Positions 47,694-59,500 of a DNA stretch of 64,000 nt are shown piece by piece. The DNA is taken from contig NC_058342.1 in NCBI RefSeq assembly GCF_905475395.1, positions 15,906,640 through 15,970,639 of the forward strand, in the 5' to 3' direction. The translations under genes were made by a program, and so were the position numbers. The notes below the pieces were generated by a model. It did not search any database. It was given only the letters and a program-made list of their open reading frames with translations, and had not been told where the DNA came from. The stretch comes from Chrysoperla carnea (taxonomy: Eukaryota > Arthropoda > Insecta > Neuroptera > Chrysopidae). Position 1 is the stretch's first letter. Each line of letters opens with the position of its first letter.

Positions 47694-48926
47694 TTACTTA
47701 AATACGTTTTCGTCAGCGTGTCTCCGTTCATGTTGAACTAAATAATATTTCCTGCTAAATGTTTTTTTACAAATATCACACGAAGGTTTTTCTTGAATAT
47801 GAACCATTTTATGCCGAACCAAATAATCTTTAATACTAAAAGATTTTTCACAAATATCACATGAAAATGGTTTTTGTCCTGAATGAATGGATTGATGTCT
47901 AGCTAAAGTGCTTCGATCCGTAAATGTTTTGTCACAGTCCTCACATGGAAATGGTTTATCTCCAGTATGAATCATTTTATGTCTAAGAAAATTACTTCGA
48001 ACGATAAATTTTTTATCACATACCTCACATGAAAATGGTTTTTCCTTTTCATGAGTCTTTTTATGTTTCACTAAACTACCTCTTTGATTATACACTTTAT
48101 CACACACATCACATGCAAAAGGTTTTTCTATTGTATGAATCATTTTATGACGAACTAAATCACTTCGAGTCCGAAAGTATTTTTCACAAACATCACATGA
48201 AAATGTTTTCTGTCCCGTGTGAATCAGTTTATGTCTGGTTAAACTATCCGGTCTGTTAAATCCTCTTTCACAAACATCACAATGATAATCAAAGTCTCCA
48301 ACATGAACTCGTGGTGATTCTGAAATATTGTCGTCTAAGATTTCATCTTTAATAATTAACTCCGTATTTAATTCGTTTTCAAGTTTAATATTTTCGTAAT
48401 TAAGTAAATGTGCTCCATTTCCACGAATTCGTCCATTAACACTGTTTTCTGGAATTACATTCTTAAATTCCACATTTTCTATTGTAACACTAACTTCTGG
48501 AATTTCAATTTTAACTTTTACTTCTTCCATGGTAACACTGTCCTCTGAAACTTCATTTTTAATTTTCCCATGTTCCATTAAAATACCATCTTCTGAAACT
48601 ATATCTTTAAATTGTCCATGTTCCATTGTAAAATGTTTTAATATACTGTATTCTAGAATTTCATTTTTAATTTGGTTGTGTTCAGTTTCAATATTGTCTT
48701 CTAAAATTTCAGTTTTAATTTGGACATTTTCATCATCGCCTTCGCCTAATATCTTATCTGTGTTTATTTGTTGTTCATTCGAAAATGAATAATTATTTGC
48801 ATCATAATCATCTAATATTTCACTTTTAATTAATATTAATTCAGTATCTTTTGGCTTTTCAACTTCCATATTTTCTTTTTTGATAAAAATATAATTTTTT
48901 ACATCAAAACATGAATTACTTGTCAT
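47694..48926 (-). CDS. C2H2 zinc-finger protein, 7 fingers, SUMO-motif-rich tail
   Basis: An intronless frame of 410 codons from the ATG at 48926. Residues 1-210 are acidic with no known fold. They carry at least eight matches to the SUMO acceptor consensus (hydrophobic-K-x-E): IKKE, IKSE, IKTE, IKNE twice, VKIE, IKLE, IKDE. They also show a loose 20-residue internal repeat (EVSEDSVTMEE, EIPEVSVTIEN, VIPENSV). Seven C2H2 fingers follow to the C-terminus, with linkers such as TGQKTFSC, TGDKPFPC and SGQKPFSC. The penultimate linker is shortened (QEKPSCDIC). A nuclear DNA-binding regulator is likely. It is related in style to the genes at 7.7 and 12.9 kb. All zinc ligands are present. Confidence 0.88.
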   Translation of the reverse strand: MTSNSCFDVKNYIFIKKENMEVEKPKDTELILIKSEILDDYDANNYSFSNEQQINTDKILGEGDDENVQIKTEILEDNIETEHNQIKNEILEYSILKHFTMEHGQFKDIVSEDGILMEHGKIKNEVSEDSVTMEEVKVKIEIPEVSVTIENVEFKNVIPENSVNGRIRGNGAHLLNYENIKLENELNTELIIKDEILDDNISESPRVHVGDFDYHCDVCERGFNRPDSLTRHKLIHTGQKTFSCDVCEKYFRTRSDLVRHKMIHTIEKPFACDVCDKVYNQRGSLVKHKKTHEKEKPFSCEVCDKKFIVRSNFLRHKMIHTGDKPFPCEDCDKTFTDRSTLARHQSIHSGQKPFSCDICEKSFSIKDYLVRHKMVHIQEKPSCDICKKTFSRKYYLVQHERRHADENVFK

Positions 48927-48929
48927 TTT

Positions 48930-49515
48930 CGTTATTTTTTTTTGTTTTACTAAAATTTCATTCTATTTGAGACTGCTGCCAAACTCTTTTGACTTTTTTA
49001 TCTATAAGTCTGTGGTTGTTTATTCAATGACTTTTAATAGAACTCGGTGAGTAAGATCGTTCGCCATGTTGATGTTAATAATAGTAAAATAGGCAGGTAT
49101 GGACTATGGAGCATCGAGGTAATGTAAGATAGAAGCGTAATAGATAGGTAATATAAGTGAATTATTGACCGCTTAAAAAGAGTACACGTACATATAAAAA
49201 TCTGCCAAATTCAGTTTACTGCAAATGATTTTCATTGAAATCTGTAGCAATTAATTAGAATAACCTTTTTTGAATGTTTTTGTTCTTCCAAAATTTTGGC
49301 TATCAGAAGCCATACGATAAAATTATGATTAGCTATTTAGGAGCCACAATGGCAACAAAAATCGCCACAATGGCAAACCCGATTTAGAGGCGAAGACAAC
49401 TGTTTTTTTTTAGGCGAAGACAGCTGTTTGGATAGCCACATTACGGTTCTATATTATTACTTCTATGGTTATACTCCATATTTGGTGCTTGTGAAATAGC
49501 AAACGTAACAAAATG
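48930..49515. other. Upstream of zinc-finger gene, no gene seen
   Basis: AT-rich with a short repeat of GGCGAAGACARCTGTTT near 49390 and 49412. No coherent frame. Confidence 0.4.
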
Positions 49516-49519
49516 GTAA

Positions 49520-49790
49520 AACCGTTTAAACGTAAAAAATGTTCCTTATTGAAAAATAAGCAACTTTTGTTTGAAACATTTTTTCATGAACATCACGGTT
49601 TATCCGTGAGGGTGCAAATTAGGCCCAAATTGTATAGTATGTATTAATATGGGAATATCAGTTATGTATGTGTGACATGTATAGGTGTAATATGTGTATA
49701 TGTGTAACAGGTATATGTGTAATATGATAGAATAATCAACACAGTATTTCAACAATTAACTGAGTCAATTGTTTCTTTTCACTTGTTTTT
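49520..49790 (+). repeat. R1 repeat, 3' half
   Basis: It begins at AAACGTAAAAAATGTTCCTT and runs to CAATTGTTTCTTTTCACTTG followed by a T tract. The 5' half is missing. Confidence 0.7.
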
Positions 49791-50072
49791 TTTTTTTTTT
49801 TTTTTTACACACGTTAATAATTTTAATTATTCATACTATAATTAATTAAAAAAAACATGGTTATTCCAAAGTTTGAAGTTTTCACTTCCGTCGATAGTGC
49901 CCAAGTCGAACTACCTTTTGTTACTTAAAAAAAAAAAAACTAAAGACGAACAAAAAAAACTTTTTAGTACAATAATAAATAATAGTTAAAGAATTAAAAT
50001 ATAGCTAAAAAAACCCAAAAAATTGATTTTCCTTCGTCCATTTAAGAGAGCTATTTTCTCTCTACCCTCCAT

Positions 50073-50560
50073 ATCATAAATCTATACAAAGTAGCAAAAT
50101 TTTATAAGTGGCGTAAAGAATTTATTGTTATCCTAAATTGTTCTCAAATAAGTAAATGTCCTTAAGATCCTTACAAAATGTACGAAAAACATCTATTTAT
50201 AACATGTACAATATGAATATCACATAAACGCAACGATGTTCAGTTCGATTTGCAATTATTTTACCAAAATCAAATCGTCAAATTTTGTTGCCCCAAAATC
50301 TCATAATCTATTCAATAATACATTAATAATTTTATATAAATGTATGGGTACAACCCTGGCAACAATCATGATTGATGATTTTTCTATGATCGCACATATC
50401 ATAAATGTATACAAAGTAGCATAACCTCAAAATTAGTGTGAAAAAATTTATTTTTAGCCCAAAATTGATCTCAAATAAGTAAATGTCCTTAAGATCCTTA
50501 CAAAATGTACGAAAAACATCTATTTATAACACGTACAATATCACACAAACGCAACGATAT
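50073..50560 (+). repeat. Tandem duplication of PDPR first-exon start
   Basis: About 190 bp from CATAAATNTATACAAAGTAGC through the leader codons occurs twice, 327 bp apart (50073-50260 and 50399-50560). The upstream unit retains an ATG at 50156 and the codons for MSLRSLQNVRKTSIYN, but stops at TAA (50225-50227) after 23 codons. The downstream unit begins the real coding sequence. If transcribed together, the upstream unit would be an upstream ORF. Confidence 0.8.
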
Positions 50561-53500
50561 TCAGTTCGGTCTGAAATTATTCTACCAACTCAGGCACGAA
50601 TTGTAATTGCCGGTGGTGGAGTTGTTGCAAATTCTGTTGCCTATCATCTTGTGAAAAATGGTTGGAGCGATGTACTTATTTTGGATCAAGGTAGAATTGG
50701 TAGTGGCACATCTCATTTTGGATCTGGAACTTTGGGTTTGTTCAAACCGATTGCGGATAGAAATTTGATTTTATACAGTATTAAGCTTTATAATAAGCTA
50801 CAAAAAATGGGATATGATATCGGTATTAAACAGTGTGGGAGCTTAAATTTAGCACAAACTAAGGATAGGGTGATTGCGTTAAGACGACGCATGGCGTATA
50901 ATATACCTACTGGTTTACATTGTGAGCTTGTTTCTCGAAAGGAGTTGCAACGATTACATCCTCTGCTACGGGTTGATGACATTGAAGCAGCTGTTTGGGT
51001 ACCTGAAGATTCTGTTGCAGGTAAAATTTTTAGTACACTCATTTTTAAATATTTTTGTTAACAATCGCCACACAAAGCCGCTTAATTATACCACTGCACA
51101 AAGGCTATTAACATGGTGAGAGTTATGGATTAGATGTATGAATTTTCAGAAATTAAGAAAAAAGTACTGATAACTGTTACTGTTACTAATGGATCCACGA
51201 GCGTGGATCCACCGTTGTGGGCACGATGGGCATGTCCACAACCCTAATAGACTTGTGACCTCACAATTTTCTTAAAAATACTGTAAACTCTCCCGGTCAG
51301 GTAGAACGCAGAGAGGTCCTTTTCTACTCTTCACAGAGTAAAATCTTGGTTGCATGCCCCAATGGCAGACAAAAGATTGTCCAGGCTAGCTCTCCTAAAT
51401 ATATACAAAGATGTGAACCTAAACCTTGAAGCTGTACAAATTTTATCAAAATCGATTCAATATTTTGTAATCGTTTGATGACATAGTTTAGAGTCTAAAT
51501 TTGACACTTTGATGTGCAAACAAACACACATTTACTGTTATAATTTTCGTGAGCGAACTAACTAACATTTTACAGGTTTGTTAATTTATAATTAGTGTTA
51601 GAGCCCCACGTTAGTCTTAGAACGATGGACTAGTTAGACTTAGGTTGTGGGTTCGAATCCAGGCAGCGGCAGTGTGAACAATTTATAATTAATGGGAGTG
51701 CAGAATTGATCACATTGTCGTCACTAGGATAAGAACGAAGTAACCGACTCCACCCACATCAAAAATGTAATTGTAAATATGTTTGTAATTGAAAAAATAA
51801 AAGATTAAACGATGTGGGTGGCCTCTGTGATAAGGCGTATGTCATAAATACGGAGGTTAAACCCCCATTATTATTATAATGTATAATAAGTGTTAGAGCC
51901 TCACGACTTTGCCATGTGGAATTATACACAATACAGAATCTTTGCCAGGGCGTTATATAATTTGTAAACATCTCTTTTGTAGCAATGCAGGAATGCACTA
52001 TATCGATAATGATGAAGTTCATATTCCGACTCACATTTGGCCGATTTGTATACCCTGTATATATGAAATATATATATAAAGGTACACTAAGTTTAGTTCC
52101 AAGTTTGTAACGCTTAAAAATATTGATGCTACGAACAAAATTTATTGTTTAGGAGTTCATAAAATTACCAAATTAATCCATTTCAGGACGTAAAATGTGA
52201 AGTTAAGTTCGTAAATGAGCAGCATAGGTCAATTGGATTGTGGGTCCGTAGGATCCATCTTGTAAATCGTTAGAGATAGAACAATAGTTTAAGTGTAAAA
52301 AATATTCCTTATAAAAAAATTAATAACTTTTGTTTGAAACATTTTTTCGTAAATATCATTAAAAATTAGGATAAAACTTTGGTGCCCATAATCTCCAAAA
52401 ACTGTAAAAGATAGAGAAGTGAAAATTTGCAAGTGATTTGTGATTTTATGAACACCTATACCAAAATTTTGTTGGTAGGATCAATATTTTTAAGTGTTAC
52501 AAACTTGAGACTTAACTTAGTATACTTTGATATATACACAGGGTATAAAAATAGAATCACTAACATGCAGCACTTACTATACAGGTTATTTCAACAATTA
52601 ACTCAGTCAATTAATTATTTGTATAAATATTATCAAAATAATAAATGAGAACTGTAGGATGTCTCGAAATAAATTTCGATTTTTGCCTTAATTTCCTAGA
52701 TCAATTTTTTGTATTACATAAATACGAATTTCGACTACCAATTAGTCATCATCAGTATGAATTAGCTAATCGTAATTACTATTATTGTGTATGTTACTAG
52801 TTGCTAATTTGGTGAGGGGCTGGTGCTGTTCGCCACTTTTACCTACACATTTCTTCGAACAAGTTTGACATCCAATGCAATAGATTCCCGATTGCTGTTC
52901 GTTGTTCACCATATCTTTTGGATTTTCAAGTAATTGTTTCGATTTCGTTCAACTGATGGGAGCTATTTTCAGGTTGTTCTCCAAGTTCTTTTGTTATTTT
53001 ATTGATGCATTGTTGAAAATATGTTAATTTGTGCACCATTTCTTCTTATCGATGCTGTTCTGTTCTTGTTTCAATGTTGTTGAATTGTTTCTTAATATTT
53101 TGAATTTTATTTTTCGGGTCATATTCTTTATTATTTTTGGATCAAAACCGTTGTATATTGCGACTTGCTGGATGTGCTTCAACTCTTTGAAATAATTTTT
53201 GTTGGATAATGGTACTTTTATTAATCTGTTCACTAGGAAATTGAAAATGCCTAGTTTGTGTTGTGGCGAGCTGTTTTAATCTGCTGTAATGTACCTTTCA
53301 GTGTGTGTTAGTTTCCTGTACATGTCGAATTCTAGTTTCCTAGAATTGGTGCTTTTAGAAATTCTTATGTCTAGGAACGGAATTGAACCGTCTTTTTACC
53401 CCGGCTATACAATGACGAGGGTTATGTGTTTGACCGATATGTATGTATGGTCATCTGTTCGGACCTAGCTTCTAAACTACTTATCATAATTTGACAAATG

Positions 53501-56500
53501 AGGTACCTTTAGAAGCGTCTTGATCGCCCGCTGGTTATAGGCTGTGCTTAAATTGAATATGGCGCCCTCTAGAGGATATAAAGTTATGGTCGAAAACCAA
53601 ATTTCGATTTAATTATAGCGTGTTTGGTTTCAAATTAATGGGCGTAATTAGCACTTTTCAAAAATATATATATTGCTTTACCTAGTTACGAAACTATAAC
53701 CGCAAAATAGTTAAAAATATATTTATTTTCGTCTGTTCCCTCCTAGCTTCTAAATTACTCGTCATAATTTGACAAATGAGGTATCGTTAAAATCGCCCGC
53801 TGGTTATAGGCTATGTTCCGTCACATTAAATTGAATACGGCGCCCTCTAAAGAACATAAAGCTATGATAAAACTTTTCAAATATATATTTGTTGTTATAC
53901 TTTCTCACGAATTTATAACACCAAAATGGTTTAAATAAAAGAAAGTTCGAAAACTAAAACCACGACAATTACAGAATCGCGCTCTTAATAGTATGAAAAC
54001 AAGAAAATAGTTTCATCTGAAATTGTTATGATAAGTAACATCGTCATTACAGTCGAAGACCTCTAAGTTTAAACAGTTTTCCACAGGACCGAAAAGAGGT
54101 CCTCCGACTGTTTTATAACAATTTCAGATGAAAATATTTTCTTGTTTTCATACTTTTAAGAGCGCGATTCTGTAACGGTCGGGGTTTTATTTTTCGAACT
54201 TTATTTTTTCAACTTCTGTTGTGAAATTAAGTCCCTTTACGTTAAACGAAGTAATTTAGAATTGGAAACATACAAGTTCCACAATTGACTGAGTTAGTTG
54301 TTGAAATACCATATATAGACAGTGTTGATTACTCTGTCACATTACACATACATACATGTCACACAATATAACTGATATTCCCATATAATACATACTATAC
54401 AATTTGCGCTCTCATGGGTAAACAGTGATGTTTACGAAAAAATGTTTCAAACAAAAGTTGTTTATTTTTTTATAAGAAACATTTTTCACATTTAAATTTT
54501 TGATGATAGACGGGCAAACGGCAGACAGACAGACAGACAACCGGAAATAGACTAATTAGGTGATTTTATGAACACCTATATCAAAATTTTGTTGGTAGGA
54601 TTAATATTTTTAAGCGTTACAAACTTGGGACTAAACTTAGTATACCTTGGTATATTTCATATACATGGTATAAAAACCTACAAATTTACGTAGAACTACT
54701 CGTTTCCGAATTTAAACAAAATTCACTAATAACCAATTGCCAATTTGCTTGTAGTAAAAAGTAAAAGATCTTTTCTCGTTTCAGATCCTAAAAAAATATG
54801 CAACACATTGGCTGAACTTGCTGAAAAAGGTGGAGCAGTTTTTCAAGAACATTGTGCTGTGGAACGAGTCCTCACTGATAATGGAACTGTGAAAGCTGTT
54901 CAAACAGAACATGGCACTGTCCATTGTGAATATTTCATAAATTGTGCTGGTATGTGGGCACGAGAATTAGGCCTAAAATGTCAAATACCCGTGCGTATAC
55001 CAGCATATCCAGCCGAACATTTTTACGCTATTACAACCGGTTTGGCAGTTAATGAAAATTTACCATGCATCCGAGACTATGATGGTTTCACGTATGCGCG
55101 AGCTTTAGATAAAGGATTAATGGTTGGATGGTTTGAAAAGGAAGCTCGTCCTGCATTCTGGGATAAGAAAGTGCCTAGGGATTGGAAAAAACATGTTCAA
55201 TCGAATTTTCAACATTTTCGTAAGTAAAACTTAATTTTATAATTTTTGCTTAAAACGATCTTTCATTAATTACTTAAAGGTCCCGAGGGGAAGGAGTGGG
55301 TAAAAAAAACTCTACATGCCCTTATCTTGGGGAGAGCGCAGGGTTAAAACGCATTCTTACGTAATATTTTGTAATTCAAAATTTAATATTAGAAATATAA
55401 TTCCATTTCAAATTCCGAATGGTTTTCTTCATTCTATAACGTACACTTTCATTTATATTTTATTTTAAACAAGTGAAAACAAACAATTGACTGAGTTAAT
55501 TGTTGAAATGCCATGTATAGACAGTTTTGATGACGCAATCGTTTGTTTTTTGACGTCACGTAAATAAAGAAAGATTTCCACTCTTAAATAGCCACCACAC
55601 ACATAACTGATATTCCCATATTAATACATACTGTGGATAAACAGTGATGTTTACAAGAAAATGTTTCTAACAAAAATTGTTTATTTTTTTATAAGGAACA
55701 TTTTTTACATTTAAACATTTAAACAAACCCCAATTGACCTATGTTGCTCATTTACCAACTCGACCTCACTTTTTACGTCTAAAGCACATTATAAAAATTT
55801 CAGCTTGATATCTCTTTTCGTTTTTGAGTTATCGTGATGACAGATGGACAGACGACAGACGACAGACAGACAGACATACGGAAATGGACTAATTAGGTGA
55901 TTCTATGAACACCCAAACCAAAATTTGTTTATTTTTTATTAAAATTTTAAAATGTTAAATGTGATCATTTTTATCTAATTTAATTTTATAAATAATAAAC
56001 TGTGAATTCTAGTGTTACTGATTCTTTTCTAACAATATTTTATTATTCTAACAAACGAAAGAGAATCTTACATATGAAGGGGGGGGGGATTCCAAATTCA
56101 TGAAAATCATCCTTATGTAATTAATGTATGGCCCCAAATATGTTTTGACATTTTGTAATAGATTAACTTACAAAGCGAGAGCTAGTTTCAAATTACAAGT
56201 TTGGAATTTCCAATATATCTTTAGCACCTAAACCTAAAGGTTATTCTTGAGAATTCGTCATCTGGAGGTGAAACGGCTACAAGCAAAAAGTTCTATTTTA
56301 AGCATAAGAAACAAAAATATTCTGTCGAGGACAGAGGCACCTTAGAAAGCCCACAATTTCTTTGGTGGGATTCCTCTAAGAACAAATGGGTCTAACGGGC
56401 AATGGACGCAAACATTCTAGAAATACCTGTAGGCTTCTGCAGGTCCAAGGGTGCTTCAAACTAACCCTAAAAGTGGGACGCACTAGAATTCTCAACTATA

Positions 56501-59500
56501 TTCTAACCCCTATAAAAATGGCCAGCTCAACTTAAAAATATTGAATTTGGATTACGTGAAAATTAGTAGATTTTAAGGTGCAATTTAGGTGCGTTAACGT
56601 TAAATTAGGTGCATAAACGATTTTCCAACAATTACAAAATTTAAACAATAGTACTTAAAAAGCTCGTAATTTTCACCTAATCCAAATTCAATATTTTTAA
56701 GTCAATCCGTTGTTCACAGAGTTTACACCATCACAAAGTGAACGCAAGAGCTAAAAACTCGTAGACTGGTGTGTTCCCCCCAGTGGCTGTATCCACTCTG
56801 TGATCCACTGGTTGGCCATGTTTTTGGTGAGGTTGAGCCAGCACGGGTATACGGGTTTTTTTGGCCCTTGCGTTCAAAAAACGAAAAAAAAAAAATTAAT
56901 AGCCCAACTTAAAAAGAATGAATTTAGGTTAAGTGAAAATTAGGAGCTTTTTAGGTGCTATAGTTTAAATTTTTTTAGGGTTTCGGAAGCACTTAATCAG
57001 CACTTAAATGTTACGCCTAGGAAAAAAGAAAATATCTATTTTTATACGACAAACTGCTAGGTTATTAAATCCTGGTAAAGCTTTCTTTTTTATCAATTCT
57101 TGGAAAATTGTTTGTGCACCTAATTTATAGTTTACGCACCTAAGTGGCACATAAAAAGCTCCAAATTTTCACCTGATTCAAATTCGATATTTTTAAGCTG
57201 GGCTAATCATTTTTATGGATATTTTCAACCGGATACGGACAAATATATTTGCTCCCGGAATTCATAAACTACAAACTGGCATAACTCAACCAATTTTCAA
57301 CCAAATTAGATCATCGGTATGTTCCATGTTCCTAGACTGCTTCATTCCACCGTACTAAGGATAAGCTCTTGTATTCTCAAAAATTTGTGTACCAAAAAAC
57401 GACTTTGAATAAAAAAATTAAGATTTAAAACCTTTACTAACTGATTTTTTTTTACTTTATTATATTATAAATAGATTTTTCTTAAACTCGATACATATGT
57501 TCAGTTTGGTCATAATTCCAGACGATTTTTTCCGTAGGCCTTTTTTCAAGGGTACTTCCCTCTAGGCCAAAACAGGATTTTTGGGGTTTTCTCAAAAACG
57601 GCTTTAACGATTTCGATTAAACTTGGCACAAGACTAGACCTTAAGGTGTTCCTAAGTTTGATATAACTCCCGTCTGGGACCCCTCCCCCAGAGCCGTGGA
57701 GCTGGAGGGGATGAAATCGTCAAAAGTGGTGAAATAAATCCTACCCAAATTTGATAAAATATCATTTAAAATGTCTTTTTAAGTAACTTTTGTAACTTGA
57801 TAATCTTTGCTTAACCTCACCCTTACCAAACTACATCCTTCTAAATATTATATTAAATCCAATAAATACCTAAGCTGTTCCTCATTACTTGTTTTTTAAT
57901 AATTCTCACAATTGGCTGCTTTCAATAAAAATATTATAAGAATAATATATCAATTTTATAATATAATAAAGTCTTGTCCGGTGTTTCGGACCGTTTATTA
58001 ATTTTAGTGCCATTATGGGAAAATGCTGTACATCGTTTACCAATATTGAAAAGTGTTTCGAGACCACAATTAACAAATTCACCAGATAATTTTACACCAG
58101 ATGGGAGATGGATTTTAGGTGAAACTGCTGAAGTTAATAATTATTTTGTTGCTGTTGGAATGAATGGCAATTCATTACAAGGTGCTGGCGGTATTGGGAA
58201 AGCGGTAGCCGAGTGGATTATTGAGGGAAAACCTACCCAAGAGTTATTACCATTTAGTGTACAAAGATTTTTAGATTTGCATAATAATCGTCAGTATTTA
58301 CAACAACGAACTAAAGAAGTTGTCGGAAGGTATTTAAATTCTTTTGAACGAAATGAGTTTTTTTATAGAACTCAATCAAACAATTAAAGGAACAAACTGT
58401 TTACATAAAATTTCAAACAGCTGTATCTCTGTGAAAAATCATCATATTTAGACCCAAAATAGCCGATTCGAAAATTTATTTTTTATAGTTTTAGAATCCA
58501 TGGCTTAAAAACCACCACTTGCCGCTTTGAATGGAGGGTTGAAAAAGTGAGAAATGTTATCACTAAATTTTATTTGAAGTTTAGAATCCAATATGCCAGG
58601 GCTTAAGGATGTAGGAGCACCAAGCCAACTTTTAATTGAAAAGCTTGATTTTTTTATATGAAGTTGGACTAAGTATAAATCAATTCTGAAAATTTTAGGG
58701 GGAAACGATCTAAAGTAGACATATTTAACATTGGTTTTATGGTAAAACGAAAGATGGATGATATCTTTAATAAATTGATGAAAACAAAAAAAAACGTTGT
58801 GTCCGACTAATTAAGGATGTATGAGCACGGTAGTGAGGACACAAATTTAAAAAATAATATTTTTCAGTTTTGATGGTGAATTATGTTATAACTTGACAAT
58901 ATAAGACGAAAGGTAATAATAAAATTATTCGATATCTGGAGTAATTTTCAAAATATCGAAAATTAAAAATTTTGTTTAATTACACAGGTCTGCGACTAAA
59001 AAACTGCATAGGATTTTTTTACATTATCTTATAGATTTCGAACTCCCAAAAACAGGAAAACTATTCAAAACATTCTATCACATAGGTTTTTATAGATATT
59101 AGTAACTAGTCTTTAAATAGCAATATATAGTATTTTATAGTAATATTATGTAAAACTAGTCTTAAAGTATTATTATATAGTATTTTATAGTAATATTATA
59201 TTAAACTAGTTTTAAAGTATTATTATTGCACAATAAAAATAAATTAGCATCGCTTCCAATGAGTTATTCTGTGTATATGGAAGAAAACTAACTATAACAA
59301 TTTGGCCATTTCCCTGGAAAGAATCTAATATCAGGACCATCAATGGATGGATATTGTTAAGAACACTCGAAAGCTTGTTTATTTCTTTTAATAAATGAGC
59401 TATAAAAAATTTCGTTATGAGCTTTTTGGACTAAGATATTTCCTTTCCAAGCAAAATTTATCCTTCTGGATTTAAAATCCTGTATCTTCTGGACTAATCA

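Noticed and set aside
50236-50424. 62-residue frame before PDPR
   Set aside because: It lies across the duplicated leader and its spacer and has no homology to PDPR or another family.
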